This document shows, one piece after another, positions 26,501 through 37,560 of a stretch of 64,000 nt of DNA. The DNA is taken from positions 62,001-126,000 of the forward strand of contig NW_025963582.1 in the NCBI RefSeq assembly GCF_910591885.1, written 5' to 3'. Below the pieces are notes generated by a model. That model had not been told where the DNA came from. It saw nothing but the letters and a program-made list of their open reading frames with translations, and did no database searches. Within the stretch, counting starts at the first letter, position 1. The number at the start of each line of letters is the position of its first letter. Source of the stretch: Bombus terrestris. Lineage: Eukaryota; Arthropoda; Insecta; Hymenoptera; Apidae. The position numbers were made by a program, and so were the translations under genes.

Positions 26501-29500
26501 TCAACGGTGTCCCACGTTGTCCCACGTTGTCCCACGGTGTCCAACGATGTCCAACGGTGTCCCACGTTGTCCCACGTTGTCCCACGTTGTCCCACGTTGT
26601 CCCACGTTGTCCCACGTTGTCCCACGTTGTCCCACGGTGTCCAACGGTGTCCAACGATGTCCAACGGTGTCCAACGATGTCCCACGTTGTCCCACGTTGT
26701 CCCACGTTGTCCCACGTTGTCCCACGTTGTCCCACGTTGTCCCACGGTGTCCAACGGTGTCCAACGATGTCCAACGGTGTCCAACTGTGTCCCACGTTGT
26801 CCCACGTTGTCCCACGTTGTCCCACGTTGTCCCACGTTGTCCCACGTTGTCCCACGTTGTCCCACGGTGTCCAACGGTGTCCAACGATGTCCAACGGTGT
26901 CCAACTGTGTCCCACGTTGTCCCACGTTGTCCCACGTTGTCCCACGTTGTCCCACGATGTCCCACGTTGTCCAACGATGTCCAACGGTGTCCCACGTTGT
27001 CCCACGTTGTCCTACGTTGTCCCACGTTGTCCCACGTTGTCCCACGTTGTCCCACGTTGTCCCACGTTGTCCCACGGTGTCCAACGGTGTCCAACGATGT
27101 CCAACGGTGTCCAACGGTGTCCCACGTTGTCCCACGTTGTCCCACGTTGTCCCACGTTGTCCAACGGTGTCCCACGTTGTCCCACGTTGTCCCACGTTGT
27201 CCCACGTTGTCCCACGTTGTCCCACGTTGTCCCACGTTGTCCCACGGTGTCCAACGATGTCCAACGGTGTCCCACGATGTCCACCGATGTCCAACGGTGT
27301 CCAACGGTGTCCAACGGTGTCCAACGGTGTCCAACGATGTCCAACGATGTCCAACGATGTCCAACGGTGTCCAACGGTGTCCCACGGTGTCCAACGGTGT
27401 CCCACGTTGTCCCAAGTTGTCCCACGTTGTCCCACGTTGTCCAACGGTGTCCCACGGTGTCCAACGGTGTCCCACGTTGTCCCACGTTGTCCCACGTTGT
27501 CCCACGTTGTCCCACGTTGTCCAACGATGTCCAACGGTGTCCCACGTTGTCCCACGTTGTCCCACGTTGTCCCACGTTGTCCCACGTTGTCCCACGATGT
27601 CCCACGTTGTCCCACGTTGTCCCACGTTGTCCCACGTTGTCCCACGTTGTCCCACGTTGTCCCACGGTGTCCAACGGTGTCCAACGATGTCCAACGGTGT
27701 CCAACGGTGTCCCACGTTGTCCCACGTTGTCCCACGTTGTCCCACGTTGTCCAACGGTGTCCCACGTTGTCCCACGTTGTCCCACGTTGTCCCACGTTGT
27801 CCCACGTTGTCCCACGTTGTCCCACGTTGTCCCACGGTGTCCAACGATGTCCCACGGTGTCCAACGATGTCCAACGGTGTCCAACGGTGTCCCACGGTGT
27901 CCAACGGTGTCCCACGTTGTCCCACGTTGTCCCACGTTGTCCCACGTTGTCCCACGTTGCCCAACGTTGTCCAACGGTGTCCCACGTTGTCCCACGTTGT
28001 CCCACGTTGTCCCACGGTGTCCAACGATGTCCCACGGTGTCCAACGGTGTCCAACGGTGTCCAACGGTGTCCCACGTTGTCCCACGTTGTCCCACGGTGT
28101 CCAACGATGTCCAACGGTGTCCAACTGTGTCCCACGATGTCCACCGATGTCCAACGGTGTCCAACGGTGTCCAACGGTGTCCAACGGTGTCCAACGATGT
28201 CCAACGATGTCCAACGATGTCCAACGATGTCCAACGTTGTCCCAAGTTGTCCAACGGTGTCCCACGTTGTCCCACGTTGTCCCACGTTGTCCCACGTTGT
28301 CCCACGATGTCCCACGTTGTCCCACGTTGTCCCACGTTGTCCCACGTTGTCCCACGTTGTCCCACGTTGTCCCACGTTGTCCCACGTTGTCCCACGGTGT
28401 CCAACGGTGTCCAACGATGTCCAACGGTGTCCAACGGTGTCCCACGTTGTCCCACGTTGTCCCACGTTGTCCCACGGTGTCCAACGATGTCCAACGGTGT
28501 CCCACGTTGTCCCACGTTGTCCCACGTTGTCCCACGTTGTCCCACGTTGTCCCACGATGTCCCACGTTGTCCCACGTTGTCCCACGGTGTCCAACGATGT
28601 CCAACGGTGTCCAACGGTGTCCCGCGTTGTCCCACGTTGTCCCACGTTGTCCCACGTTGTCCCACGTTGTCCCACGATGTCCCACGTTGTCCCACGTTGT
28701 CCCACGTTGTCCCACGTTGTCCCACGGTGTCCCACGTTGTCCCACGTTGTCCCACGTTGTCCCACGTTGTCCCACGGTGTCCAACGATGTCCAACGGTGT
28801 CCAACGGAGTCCCACGGTGTCCAACGGTGTCCCACGTTGTCCCACGTTGTCCCACGTTGTCCCACGTTGTCCCACGTTGTCCCACGTTGTCCCACGGTGT
28901 CCAACGGTGTCCAACGATGTCCAACGGTGTCCAACGGTGTCCCACGTTGTCCCACGTTGTCCCACGGTGTCCAACGATGTCCAACGGTGTCCCACGTTTT
29001 CCCACGTTGTCCCACGTTGTCCCACGTTGTTCCATGGTTTCCCACGTTGTCCCACATTGTCCCACGTTGTCCCACGATGTCCCACGTTGTCCCACGTTGT
29101 CCCACGTTGTCCCACGTTGTCCCACGTTGTCCCACGATGTCCCACGTTGTCCCACGTTGTCCCACGTTGTCCCACGTTGTCCCACGTTGTCCCACGTTGT
29201 CCCACGTTGTCCCACGTTGTCCCACGTTGTCCCACGTTGTCCCACGTTGTCCAACGGTGTCCCACGGTGTCCAACGGTGTCCCACGTTGTCCCACGTTGT
29301 CCCACGTTGTCCCACGTTGTCCCACGTTGTCCCACGTTGTCCCACGTTGTCCCACGTTGTCCCACGGTGTCCAACGGTGTCCAACGATGTCCAACTGTGT
29401 CCAACGGTGTCCCACGATGTCCACCGATGTCCAACGGTGTCCAACGGTGTCCAACGGTGTCCAACGGTGTCCAACGATGTCCAACGGTGTCCAACGGTGT

Positions 29501-29650
29501 CCCACGTTGTCCCACGTTGTCCCACGTTGTCCCACGGTGTCCAACGATGTCCAACGGTGTCCCACGTTGTCCAACGGTGTCCCACGTTGTCCCACGGTGT
29601 CCAACGGTGTCCCACGTTGTCCCACGTTGTCCCACGTTGTCCCACGTTGT
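20511..29650 (+). repeat. About 9-kb higher-order repeat, copy 2
   Basis: This copy starts where copy 1 stops matching, so the two are a direct tandem duplication. Partner landmarks lie at 21,031, 21,501, 21,881, 23,051, 23,131, 23,681, 24,111, 24,721, 24,931, 25,771, 25,811, 26,141, 26,501, 27,011, 28,241, 28,621 and 29,421. Differences from copy 1 are clustered. Bases 23,191-23,500, which include a ttccattgtt unit, replace 14,281-14,780. About 190-200 bp of mostly CT units is gained near 26,150-26,360. A block with tcccacgttt and ttccatggtt is gained at about 28,961-29,150. Elsewhere the copies differ by scattered single substitutions. Confidence 0.9.
26150..26369 (-). other. Long CCC-unit run, G-quadruplex-compatible on minus strand
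   Basis: Twenty-two consecutive units with CCC at positions 2-4, including one tcccacgatg, lie between tccaacagtg and a unit boundary of the form TTGC. Most of this run is the net gain of copy 2 relative to copy 1 of the 9-kb repeat, so run length is the thing that changed. Confidence 0.72.
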
Positions 29651-31980
29651 CCCACGTTGCCCAACGATGTCCAACGGTGTCCCACGTTGTCCCACGTTGT
29701 CCCACGTTGTCCCACGGTGTCCAACGATGTCCAACGGTGTCCAACGGTGTCCAACGGTGTCCAACGGTGTCCCACGTTGTCCCACGGTGTCCAACGATGT
29801 CCCACGTTGTCCCACGGTGTCCAACGATGTCCAACGGTGTCCAACGATGTCCCACGTTGTCCCACGGTGTCCAACGATGTCCCACGTTGTCCCACGGTGT
29901 CCAACGATGTCCAATGATGTCCAACGATGTCCAACGGTGTCCCAAGTTGTCCAACGGTGTCCCACGTTGTCCCACGTTGTCCCACGTTGTCCCACGTTGT
30001 CCCACGATGTCCCACGTTGTCCCACGTTGTCCCACGTTGTCCCACGTTGTCCCACGTTGTCCCACGTTGTCCCACGTTGTCCCACGTTGTCCCACGGTGT
30101 CCAACGGTGTCCAACGATGTCCAACGGTGTCCAACTGTGTCCCACGTTGTCCAACGATGTCCAACGATGTCCAACGGTGTCCAACGATGTCCAACGATGT
30201 CCAACGGTGTCCCACGTTGTCCCACGTTGTCCCACGTTGTCCCACGTTGTCCCACGTTGTCCCACGTTGTCCCACGTTGTCCCACGGTGTCCAACGGTGT
30301 CCAAAGATGTCCAACGGTGTCCCACGTTGTCCCACGTTGTCCCACGTTGTCCCACGGTGTCCAACGATGTCCCACGTTGTCCCACGGTGTCCAACGATGT
30401 CCAACGGTGTCCAACGATGTCCCACGTTGTCCCACGGTGTCCAACGATGTCCCACGTTGTCCCACGGTGTCCAACGATGTCCAACGGTGTCCAACGATGT
30501 CCCACGTTGTCCCACGTTGTCCCACGTTGTCCCACGTTGTCCCACGTTGTCCCACGTTGTCCCACGGTGTCCAACGGTGTCCAACGGTGTCCAACGGTGT
30601 CCAACGGTGTCCCACGTTGTCCCACGTTGTCCCACGGTGTCCAACGATGTCCAACGGTGTCCAACTGTGTCCCACGATGTCCACCGATGTCCAACGGTGT
30701 CCAACGGTGTCCAACGGTGTCCAACGGTGTCCAACGATGTCCAACGATGTCCAACGATGTCCAACGATGTCCAACGGTGTCCCAAGTTGTCCAACGGTGT
30801 CCCACGTTGTCCCACGTTGTCCCACGTTGTCCCACGTTGTCCCACGATGTCCCACGTTGTCCCACGTTGTCCCACGTTGTCCCACGTTGTCCCACGTTGT
30901 CCCACGTTGTCCAACGATGTCCAACGGTGTCCCACGTTGTCCCACGTTGTCCCACGTTGTCCCACGTTGTCCCACGTTGTCCCACGTTGTCCCACGTTGT
31001 CCCACGGTGTCCAACGGTGTCCAACGGTGTCCAACGGTGTCCCACGGTGTCCAACGGTGTCCCACGTTGTCCCACGTTGTCCCACGTTGTCCCACGTTGT
31101 CCCACGTTGTCCCACGTTGTCCCACGTTGTCCCACGGTGTCCAACGGTGTCCAACGATGTCCAACGGTGTCCAACGGTATCCCACGTTGTCCCACGTTGT
31201 CCCACGGTGTCCAACGATGTCCAACGGTGTCCCACGTTTTCCCACGTTGTCCCACGTTGTCCCACGTTGTCCCACGTTGTCCCACGTTGTCCCACGTTGT
31301 CCCACGTTGTCCCACGGTGTCCAACGGTGTCCAACGATGTCCAACTGTGTCCAACGGTGTCCCACGATGTCCACCGATGTCCAACGGTGTCCAACGGTGT
31401 CCAACGGTGTCCAACGGTGTCCAACGATGTCCAACGATGTCCAACGATGTCCAACGGTGTCCAACGATGTCCAACGATGTCCAACGGTGTCCCACGATGT
31501 CCAACGATGTCCAACGATGTCCAACGGTGTCCAACGGTGTCCCACGTTGTCCCACGTTGTCCCACGTTGTCCCACGGTGTCCAACGATGTCCAACGGTGT
31601 CCCACGTTGTCCAACGGTGTCCCACGTTGTCCCACGTTGTCCCACGTTGTCCCACGGTGTCCCACGATGTCCCACGTTGTCCCACGTTGTCCCACGTTGT
31701 CCCACGTTGTCCCACGTTGTCCCACGTTGTCCCACGTTGTCCCACGTTGTCCCACGGTGTCCAAAGGTGTCCAACGATGTCCAACGGTGTCCAACGGTGT
31801 CCCACGTTGTCCCACGTTGTCCCACGTTGTCCCACGGTGTCCAACGATGTCCAACGGTGTCCCACGTTGTCCCACGTTGTCCCACGTTGTCCCACGATGT
31901 CCCACGTTGTCCCACGTTGTCCCACGTTGTCCCACGTTGTCCCACGTTGTCCCACGTTGTCCCACGTTGTCCCACGTTGT
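28291..31980 (+). repeat. 3.69-kb higher-order repeat, copy 1
   Basis: Bases 28,291-29,970 match 31,981-33,660 at an offset of 3,690 bp (tcccgcgttg 28,621/32,311, tccaatgatg 29,911/33,601, tcccaagttg 29,941/33,631). Bases 30,150-31,980 match 34,340-36,190 at 4,190-4,210 bp (tccaaagatg 30,301/34,491, tccaacggta 31,171/35,381, tccaaaggtg 31,761/35,971). Its first 1.36 kb is also the tail of the preceding 9-kb copy, so this duplication reused part of that unit. Confidence 0.87.
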
Positions 31981-32089
31981 CCCACGGTGTCCCACGATGT
32001 CCCACGTTGTCCCACGTTGTCCCACGTTGTCCCACGTTGTCCCACGTTGTCCCACGTTGTCCCACGTTGTCCCACGTTGTCCCACGGTG
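31860..32089 (-). other. Longest CCC-unit run noticed, spanning a duplication junction
   Basis: Twenty-three consecutive CCC-type units (CT, two CA and two CG) lie across the boundary at 31,980/31,981 between the two copies of the 3.69-kb repeat. Minus-strand GGG tracts recur every 10 bases with 7-base spacers. Confidence 0.72.
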
Positions 32090-35000
32090 TCCAACGGTGT
32101 CCAACGATGTCCAACGGTGTCCAACGGTGTCCCACGTTGTCCCACGTTGTCCCACGTTGTCCCACGGTGTCCAACGATGTCCAACGGTGTCCCACGTTGT
32201 CCCACGTTGTCCCACGTTGTCCCACGTTGTCCCACGTTGTCCCACGTTGTCCCACGTTGTCCCACGTTGTCCCACGGTGTCCAACGATGTCCAACGGTGT
32301 CCAACGGTGTCCCGCGTTGTCCCACGTTGTCCCACGTTGTCCCACGTTGTCCCACGTTGTCCCACGATGTCCCACGTTGTCCCACGTTGTCCCACGTTGT
32401 CCCACGTTGTCCCACGTTGTCCCACGTTGTCCCACGTTGTCCCACGTTGTCCCACGTTGTCCCACGGTGTCCAACGATGTCCAACGGTGTCCAACGGAGT
32501 CCCACGGTGTCCAACGGTGTCCCACGTTGTCCCACGTTGTCCCACGTTGTCCCACGTTGTCCCACGTTGTCCCACGTTGTCCCACGGTGTCCAACGGTGT
32601 CCAACGATGTCCAACGGTGTCCAACGGTGTCCCACGTTGTCCCACGTTGTCCCACGGTGTCCAACGATGTCCAACGGTGTCCCACGTTTTCCCACGTTGT
32701 CCCACGTTGTCCCACGTTGTTCCATGGTTTCCCACGTTGTCCCACATTGTCCCACGTTGTCCCACGATGTCCCACGTTGTCCCACGTTGTCCCACGTTGT
32801 CCCACGTTGTCCCACGTTGTCCCACGATGTCCCACGTTGTCCCACGTTGTCCCACGTTGTCCCACGTTGTCCCACGTTGTCCCACGTTGTCCCACGTTGT
32901 CCCACGTTGTCCCACGTTGTCCCACGTTGTCCCACGTTGTCCAACGGTGTCCCTCGGTGTCCAACGGTGTCCCACGTTGTCCCACGTTGTCCCACGTTGT
33001 CCCACGTTGTCCCACGTTGTCCCACGTTGTCCCACGTTGTCCCACGTTGTCCCACGGTGTCCAACGGTGTCCAACGATGTCCAACTGTGTCCAACGGTGT
33101 CCCACGATGTCCACCGATGTCCAACGGTGTCCAACGGTGTCCAACGGTGTCCAACGGTGTCCAACGATGTCCAACGGTGTCCAACGGTGTCCCACGTTGT
33201 CCCACGTTGTCCCACGTTGTCCCACGGTGTCCAACGATGTCCAACGGTGTCCCACGTTGTCCAACGGTGTCCCACGTTGTCCCACGGTGTCCAACGGTGT
33301 CCCACGTTGTCCCACGTTGTCCCACGTTGTCCCACGTTGTCCCACGTTGCCCAACGATGTCCAACGGTGTCCCACGTTGTCCCACGTTGTCCCACGTTGT
33401 CCCACGGTGTCCAACGATGTCCAACGGTGTCCAACGGTGTCCAACGTTGTCCAACGGTGTCCCACGTTGTCCCACGGTGTCCAACGATGTCCCACGTTGT
33501 CCCACGGTGTCCAACGATGTCCAACGGTGTCCAACGATGTCCCACGTTGTCCCACGGTGTCCAACGATGTCCCACGTTGTCCCACGGTGTCCAACGATGT
33601 CCAATGATGTCCAACGATGTCCAACGGTGTCCCAAGTTGTCCAACGGTGTCCCACGTTGTCCCACGTTGTCCCACGTTGTCCCACGATGTCCCACGTTGT
33701 CCCACGTTGTCCCACGTTGTCCCACGTTGTCCCACGTTGTCCCACGTTGTCCCACGTTGTCCCACGTTGTCCCACGGTGTCCAACGGTGTCCAACGATGT
33801 CCAACGGTGTCCAACTGTGTCCCACGTTGTCCCACGTTGTCCCACGTTGTCCCACGTTGTCCCACGATGTCCCACGTTGTCCAACGATGTCCAACGGTGT
33901 CCCACGTTGTCCCACGTTGTCCTACGTTGTCCCACGTTGTCCCACGTTGTCCCACGTTGTCCCACGTTGTCCCACGTTGTCCCACGTTGTCCCACGTTGT
34001 CCCACGTTGTCCCACGGTGTCCAACGGTGTCCAACGATGTCCAACGGTGTCCAACGGTGTCCCACGTTGTCCCACGTTGTCCCACGTTGTCCCACGCTGT
34101 CCAACGGTGTCCCACGTTGTCCCACGTTGTCCCACGTTGTCCCACGTTGTCCCACGTTGTCCCACGTTGTCCCACGGTGTCCAACGATGTCCAACGGTGT
34201 CCCACGATGTCCACCGATGTCCAACGGTGTCCAACGGTGTCCAACGGTGTCCAACGGTGTCCAACGGTGTCCCACGATGTCCACCGATGTCCAACGGTGT
34301 CCAACGGTGTCCAACGGTGTCCAACGGTGTCCAACGATGTCCAACGATGTCCAACGATGTCCAACGGTGTCCAACGATGTCCAACGATGTCCAACGGTGT
34401 CCCACGTTGTCCCACGTTGTCCCACGTTGTCCCACGTTGTCCCACGTTGTCCCACGTTGTCCCACGTTGTCCCACGGTGTCCAACGGTGTCCAAAGATGT
34501 CCAACGGTGTCCCACGTTGTCCCACGTTGTCCCACGTTGTCCCACGGTGTCCAACGATGTCCCACGTTGTCCCACGGTGTCCAACGATGTCCAACGGTGT
34601 CCAACGATGTCCCACGTTGTCCCACGGTGTCCAACGATGTCCCACGTTGTCCCACGGTGTCCAACGATGTCCAACGGTGTCCAACGATGTCCCACGTTGT
34701 CCCACGTTGTCCCACGTTGTCCCACGTTGTCCCACGTTGTCCCACGTTGTCCCACGGTGTCCAACGGTGTCCAACGATGTCCAACGGTGTCCAACGGTGT
34801 CCAACGGTGTCCAACGGTGTCCCACGTTGTCCCACGTTGTCCCACGGTGTCCAACGATGTCCAACGGTGTCCAACTGTGTCCCACGATGTCCACCGATGT
34901 CCAACGGTGTCCAACGGTGTCCAACGGTGTCCAACGGTGTCCAACGATGTCCAACGATGTCCAACGATGTCCAACGATGTCCAACGGTGTCCCAAGTTGT

Positions 35001-36190
35001 CCAACGGTGTCCCACGTTGTCCCACGTTGTCCCACGTTGTCCCACGTTGTCCCACGATGTCCCACGTTGTCCCACGTTGTCCCACGTTGTCCCACGTTGT
35101 CCCACGTTGTCCCACGTTGTCCAACGATGTCCAACGGTGTCCCACGTTGTCCCACGTTGTCCCACGTTGTCCCACGTTGTCCCACGTTGTCCCACGTTGT
35201 CCCACGTTGTCCCACGGTGTCCCACGGTGTCCAACGGTGTCCAACGGTGTCCCACGGTGTCCAACGGTGTCCCACGTTGTCCCACGTTGTCCCACGTTGT
35301 CCCACGTTGTCCCACGTTGTCCCACGTTGTCCCACGTTGTCCCACGGTGTCCAACGGTGTCCAACGATGTCCAACGGTGTCCAACGGTATCCCACGTTGT
35401 CCCACGTTGTCCCACGGTGTCCAACGATGTCCAACGGTGTCCCACGTTTTCCCACGTTGTCCCACGTTGTCCCACGTTGTCCCACGTTGTCCCACGTTGT
35501 CCCACGTTGTCCCACGTTGTCCCACGGTGTCCAACGGTGTCCAACGATGTCCAACTGTGTCCAACGGTGTCCCACGATGTCCACCGATGTCCAACGGTGT
35601 CCAACGGTGTCCAACGGTGTCCAACGGTGTCCAACGATGTCCAACGATGTCCAACGATGTCCAACGGTGTCCAACGATGTCCAACGATGTCCAACGGTGT
35701 CCCACGATGTCCAACGATGTCCAACGATGTCCAACGGTGTCCAACGGTGTCCCACGTTGTCCCACGTTGTCCCACGTTGTCCCACGGTGTCCAACGATGT
35801 CCAACGGTGTCCCACGTTGTCCAACGGTGTCCCACGTTGTCCCACGTTGTCCCACGTTGTCCCACGTTGTCCCACGATGTCCCACGTTGTCCCACGTTGT
35901 CCCACGTTGTCCCACGTTGTCCCACGTTGTCCCACGTTGTCCCACGTTGTCCCACGTTGTCCCACGGTGTCCAAAGGTGTCCAACGATGTCCAACGGTGT
36001 CCAACGGTGTCCCACGTTGTCCCACGTTGTCCCACGTTGTCCCACGGTGTCCAACGATGTCCAACGGTGTCCCACGTTGTCCCACGTTGTCCCACGTTGT
36101 CCCACGATGTCCCACGTTGTCCCACGTTGTCCCACGTTGTCCCACGTTGTCCCACGTTGTCCCACGTTGTCCCACGTTGTCCCACGTTGT
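31981..36190 (+). repeat. 3.69-kb higher-order repeat, copy 2 (expanded to 4.21 kb)
   Basis: This is the tandem partner of 28,291-31,980. It is longer because about 680 bp at 33,660-34,340 stands where copy 1 has only about 180 bp (29,970-30,150). The extra sequence carries tcctacgttg at 33,921 and a doubled tcccacgatg-tccaccgatg pair at 34,201 and 34,271. This combination is otherwise found near 53,260-53,580, 55,050-55,360 and 58,400-58,720. Copy 2 also has a private tccctcggtg at 32,951. Confidence 0.85.
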
Positions 36191-37560
36191 CCCACGTTGT
36201 CCCACGTTGTCCCACGTTGTCCCACGGTGTCCAACGATGTCCAACGGTGTCCAACGGTGTCCCACGGTGTCCAACGGTGTCCCACGTTGTCCCACGTTGT
36301 CCCACGTTGTCCCACGTTGTCCCACGTTGTCCCACGTTGCCCAACGATGTCCAACGGTGTCCCATGTTGTCCCACGTTGTTCCATTGTTTCCCACGTTGT
36401 CCCACGTTGTCCCACGTTGTCCCACGGTGTCCAACGATGTCCAACGGTGTCCAACGGTGTCCAACGGTGTCCAACGGTGTCCCACGTTGTCCCACGTTGT
36501 CCCACTGTGTCCAACGATGTCCAACGGTGTCCAACTGTGTCCCACGATGTCCACCGATGTCCAACGGTGTCCAACGGTGTCCAACGGTGTCCAACGGTGT
36601 CCAACGATGTCCAACGATGTCCAACGATGTCCAACGATGTCCAACGGTGTCCCACGTTGTCCAACGGTGTCCCACGTTGTCCCACGTTGTCCCACGTTGT
36701 CCCACGTTGTCCCACGATGTCCCACGTTGTCCCACGTTGTCCCACGTTGTCCCACGTTATCCCTCGTTGTCCCACGTTGTCCCACGTTGTCCCACGTTGT
36801 CCCACGTTGTCCCACGTTGTCCCACGTTGTCCCACGTTGTCCCACGTTGTCCCACGTTGTCCCACGTTGTCCCACGGTGTCCAACGGTGTCCAACGATGT
36901 CCAACGGTGTCCAACGATGTCCCACGTTGTCCCACGTTGTCCCACGTTGTCCCACGTTGTCCCACGTTGTCCCACGTTGTCCCACGGTGTCCAACGGTGT
37001 CCAACGATGTCCAACGGTGTCCAACTGTGTCTCACGTTGTCCCACGTTGTCCCACGTTGTCCCACGTTGTCCCACGTTGTCCCACGGTGTCCAACGGTGT
37101 CCAACGATGTCCAACGGTGTCCAACTGTGTCCCACGTTGTCCCACGTTGTCCAACGATGTCCAACGGTGTCCCACGTTGTCCCACGTTGTCCTACGTTGT
37201 CCCACGTTGTCCCACGTTGTCCCACGTTGTCCCACGTTGTCCCACGTTGTCCCACGTTGTCCCACGTTGTCCCACGGTGTCCAACGATGTCCAACGGTGT
37301 CCCACGTTGTCCCACGTTGTCCTACGTTGTCCCACGTTGTCCCACGATGTCCCACGTTGTCCCACGTTGTCCCACGTTGTCCCACGTTGTCCCACGGTGT
37401 CCAACGGTGTCCAACGATGTCCAACGGTGTCCAACGGTGTCCCACGTTGTCCCACGTTGTCCCACGTTGTCCCACGTTGTCCCACGTTGTCCCACGTTGT
37501 CCCACGGTGTCCAACGATGTCCAACGGTGTCCCACGATGTCCACCGATGTCCAACGATGT
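36191..37560 (+). repeat. Array segment with ttccattgtt / tcccactgtg block
   Basis: The ttccattgtt unit at 36,381 and tcccactgtg at 36,501 match 11,881/12,001 (offset 24,500) and 20,871/20,991 (offset 15,510), so this is a further partial copy of the start of the 9-kb unit. It continues with tcccacgtta at 36,751, tccctcgttg at 36,761, tctcacgttg at 37,031 and tcctacgttg at 37,191 and 37,321. That order is repeated 4,000 bp downstream from 40,751. A deaminated-type tcccatgttg lies at 36,361. Confidence 0.8.
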
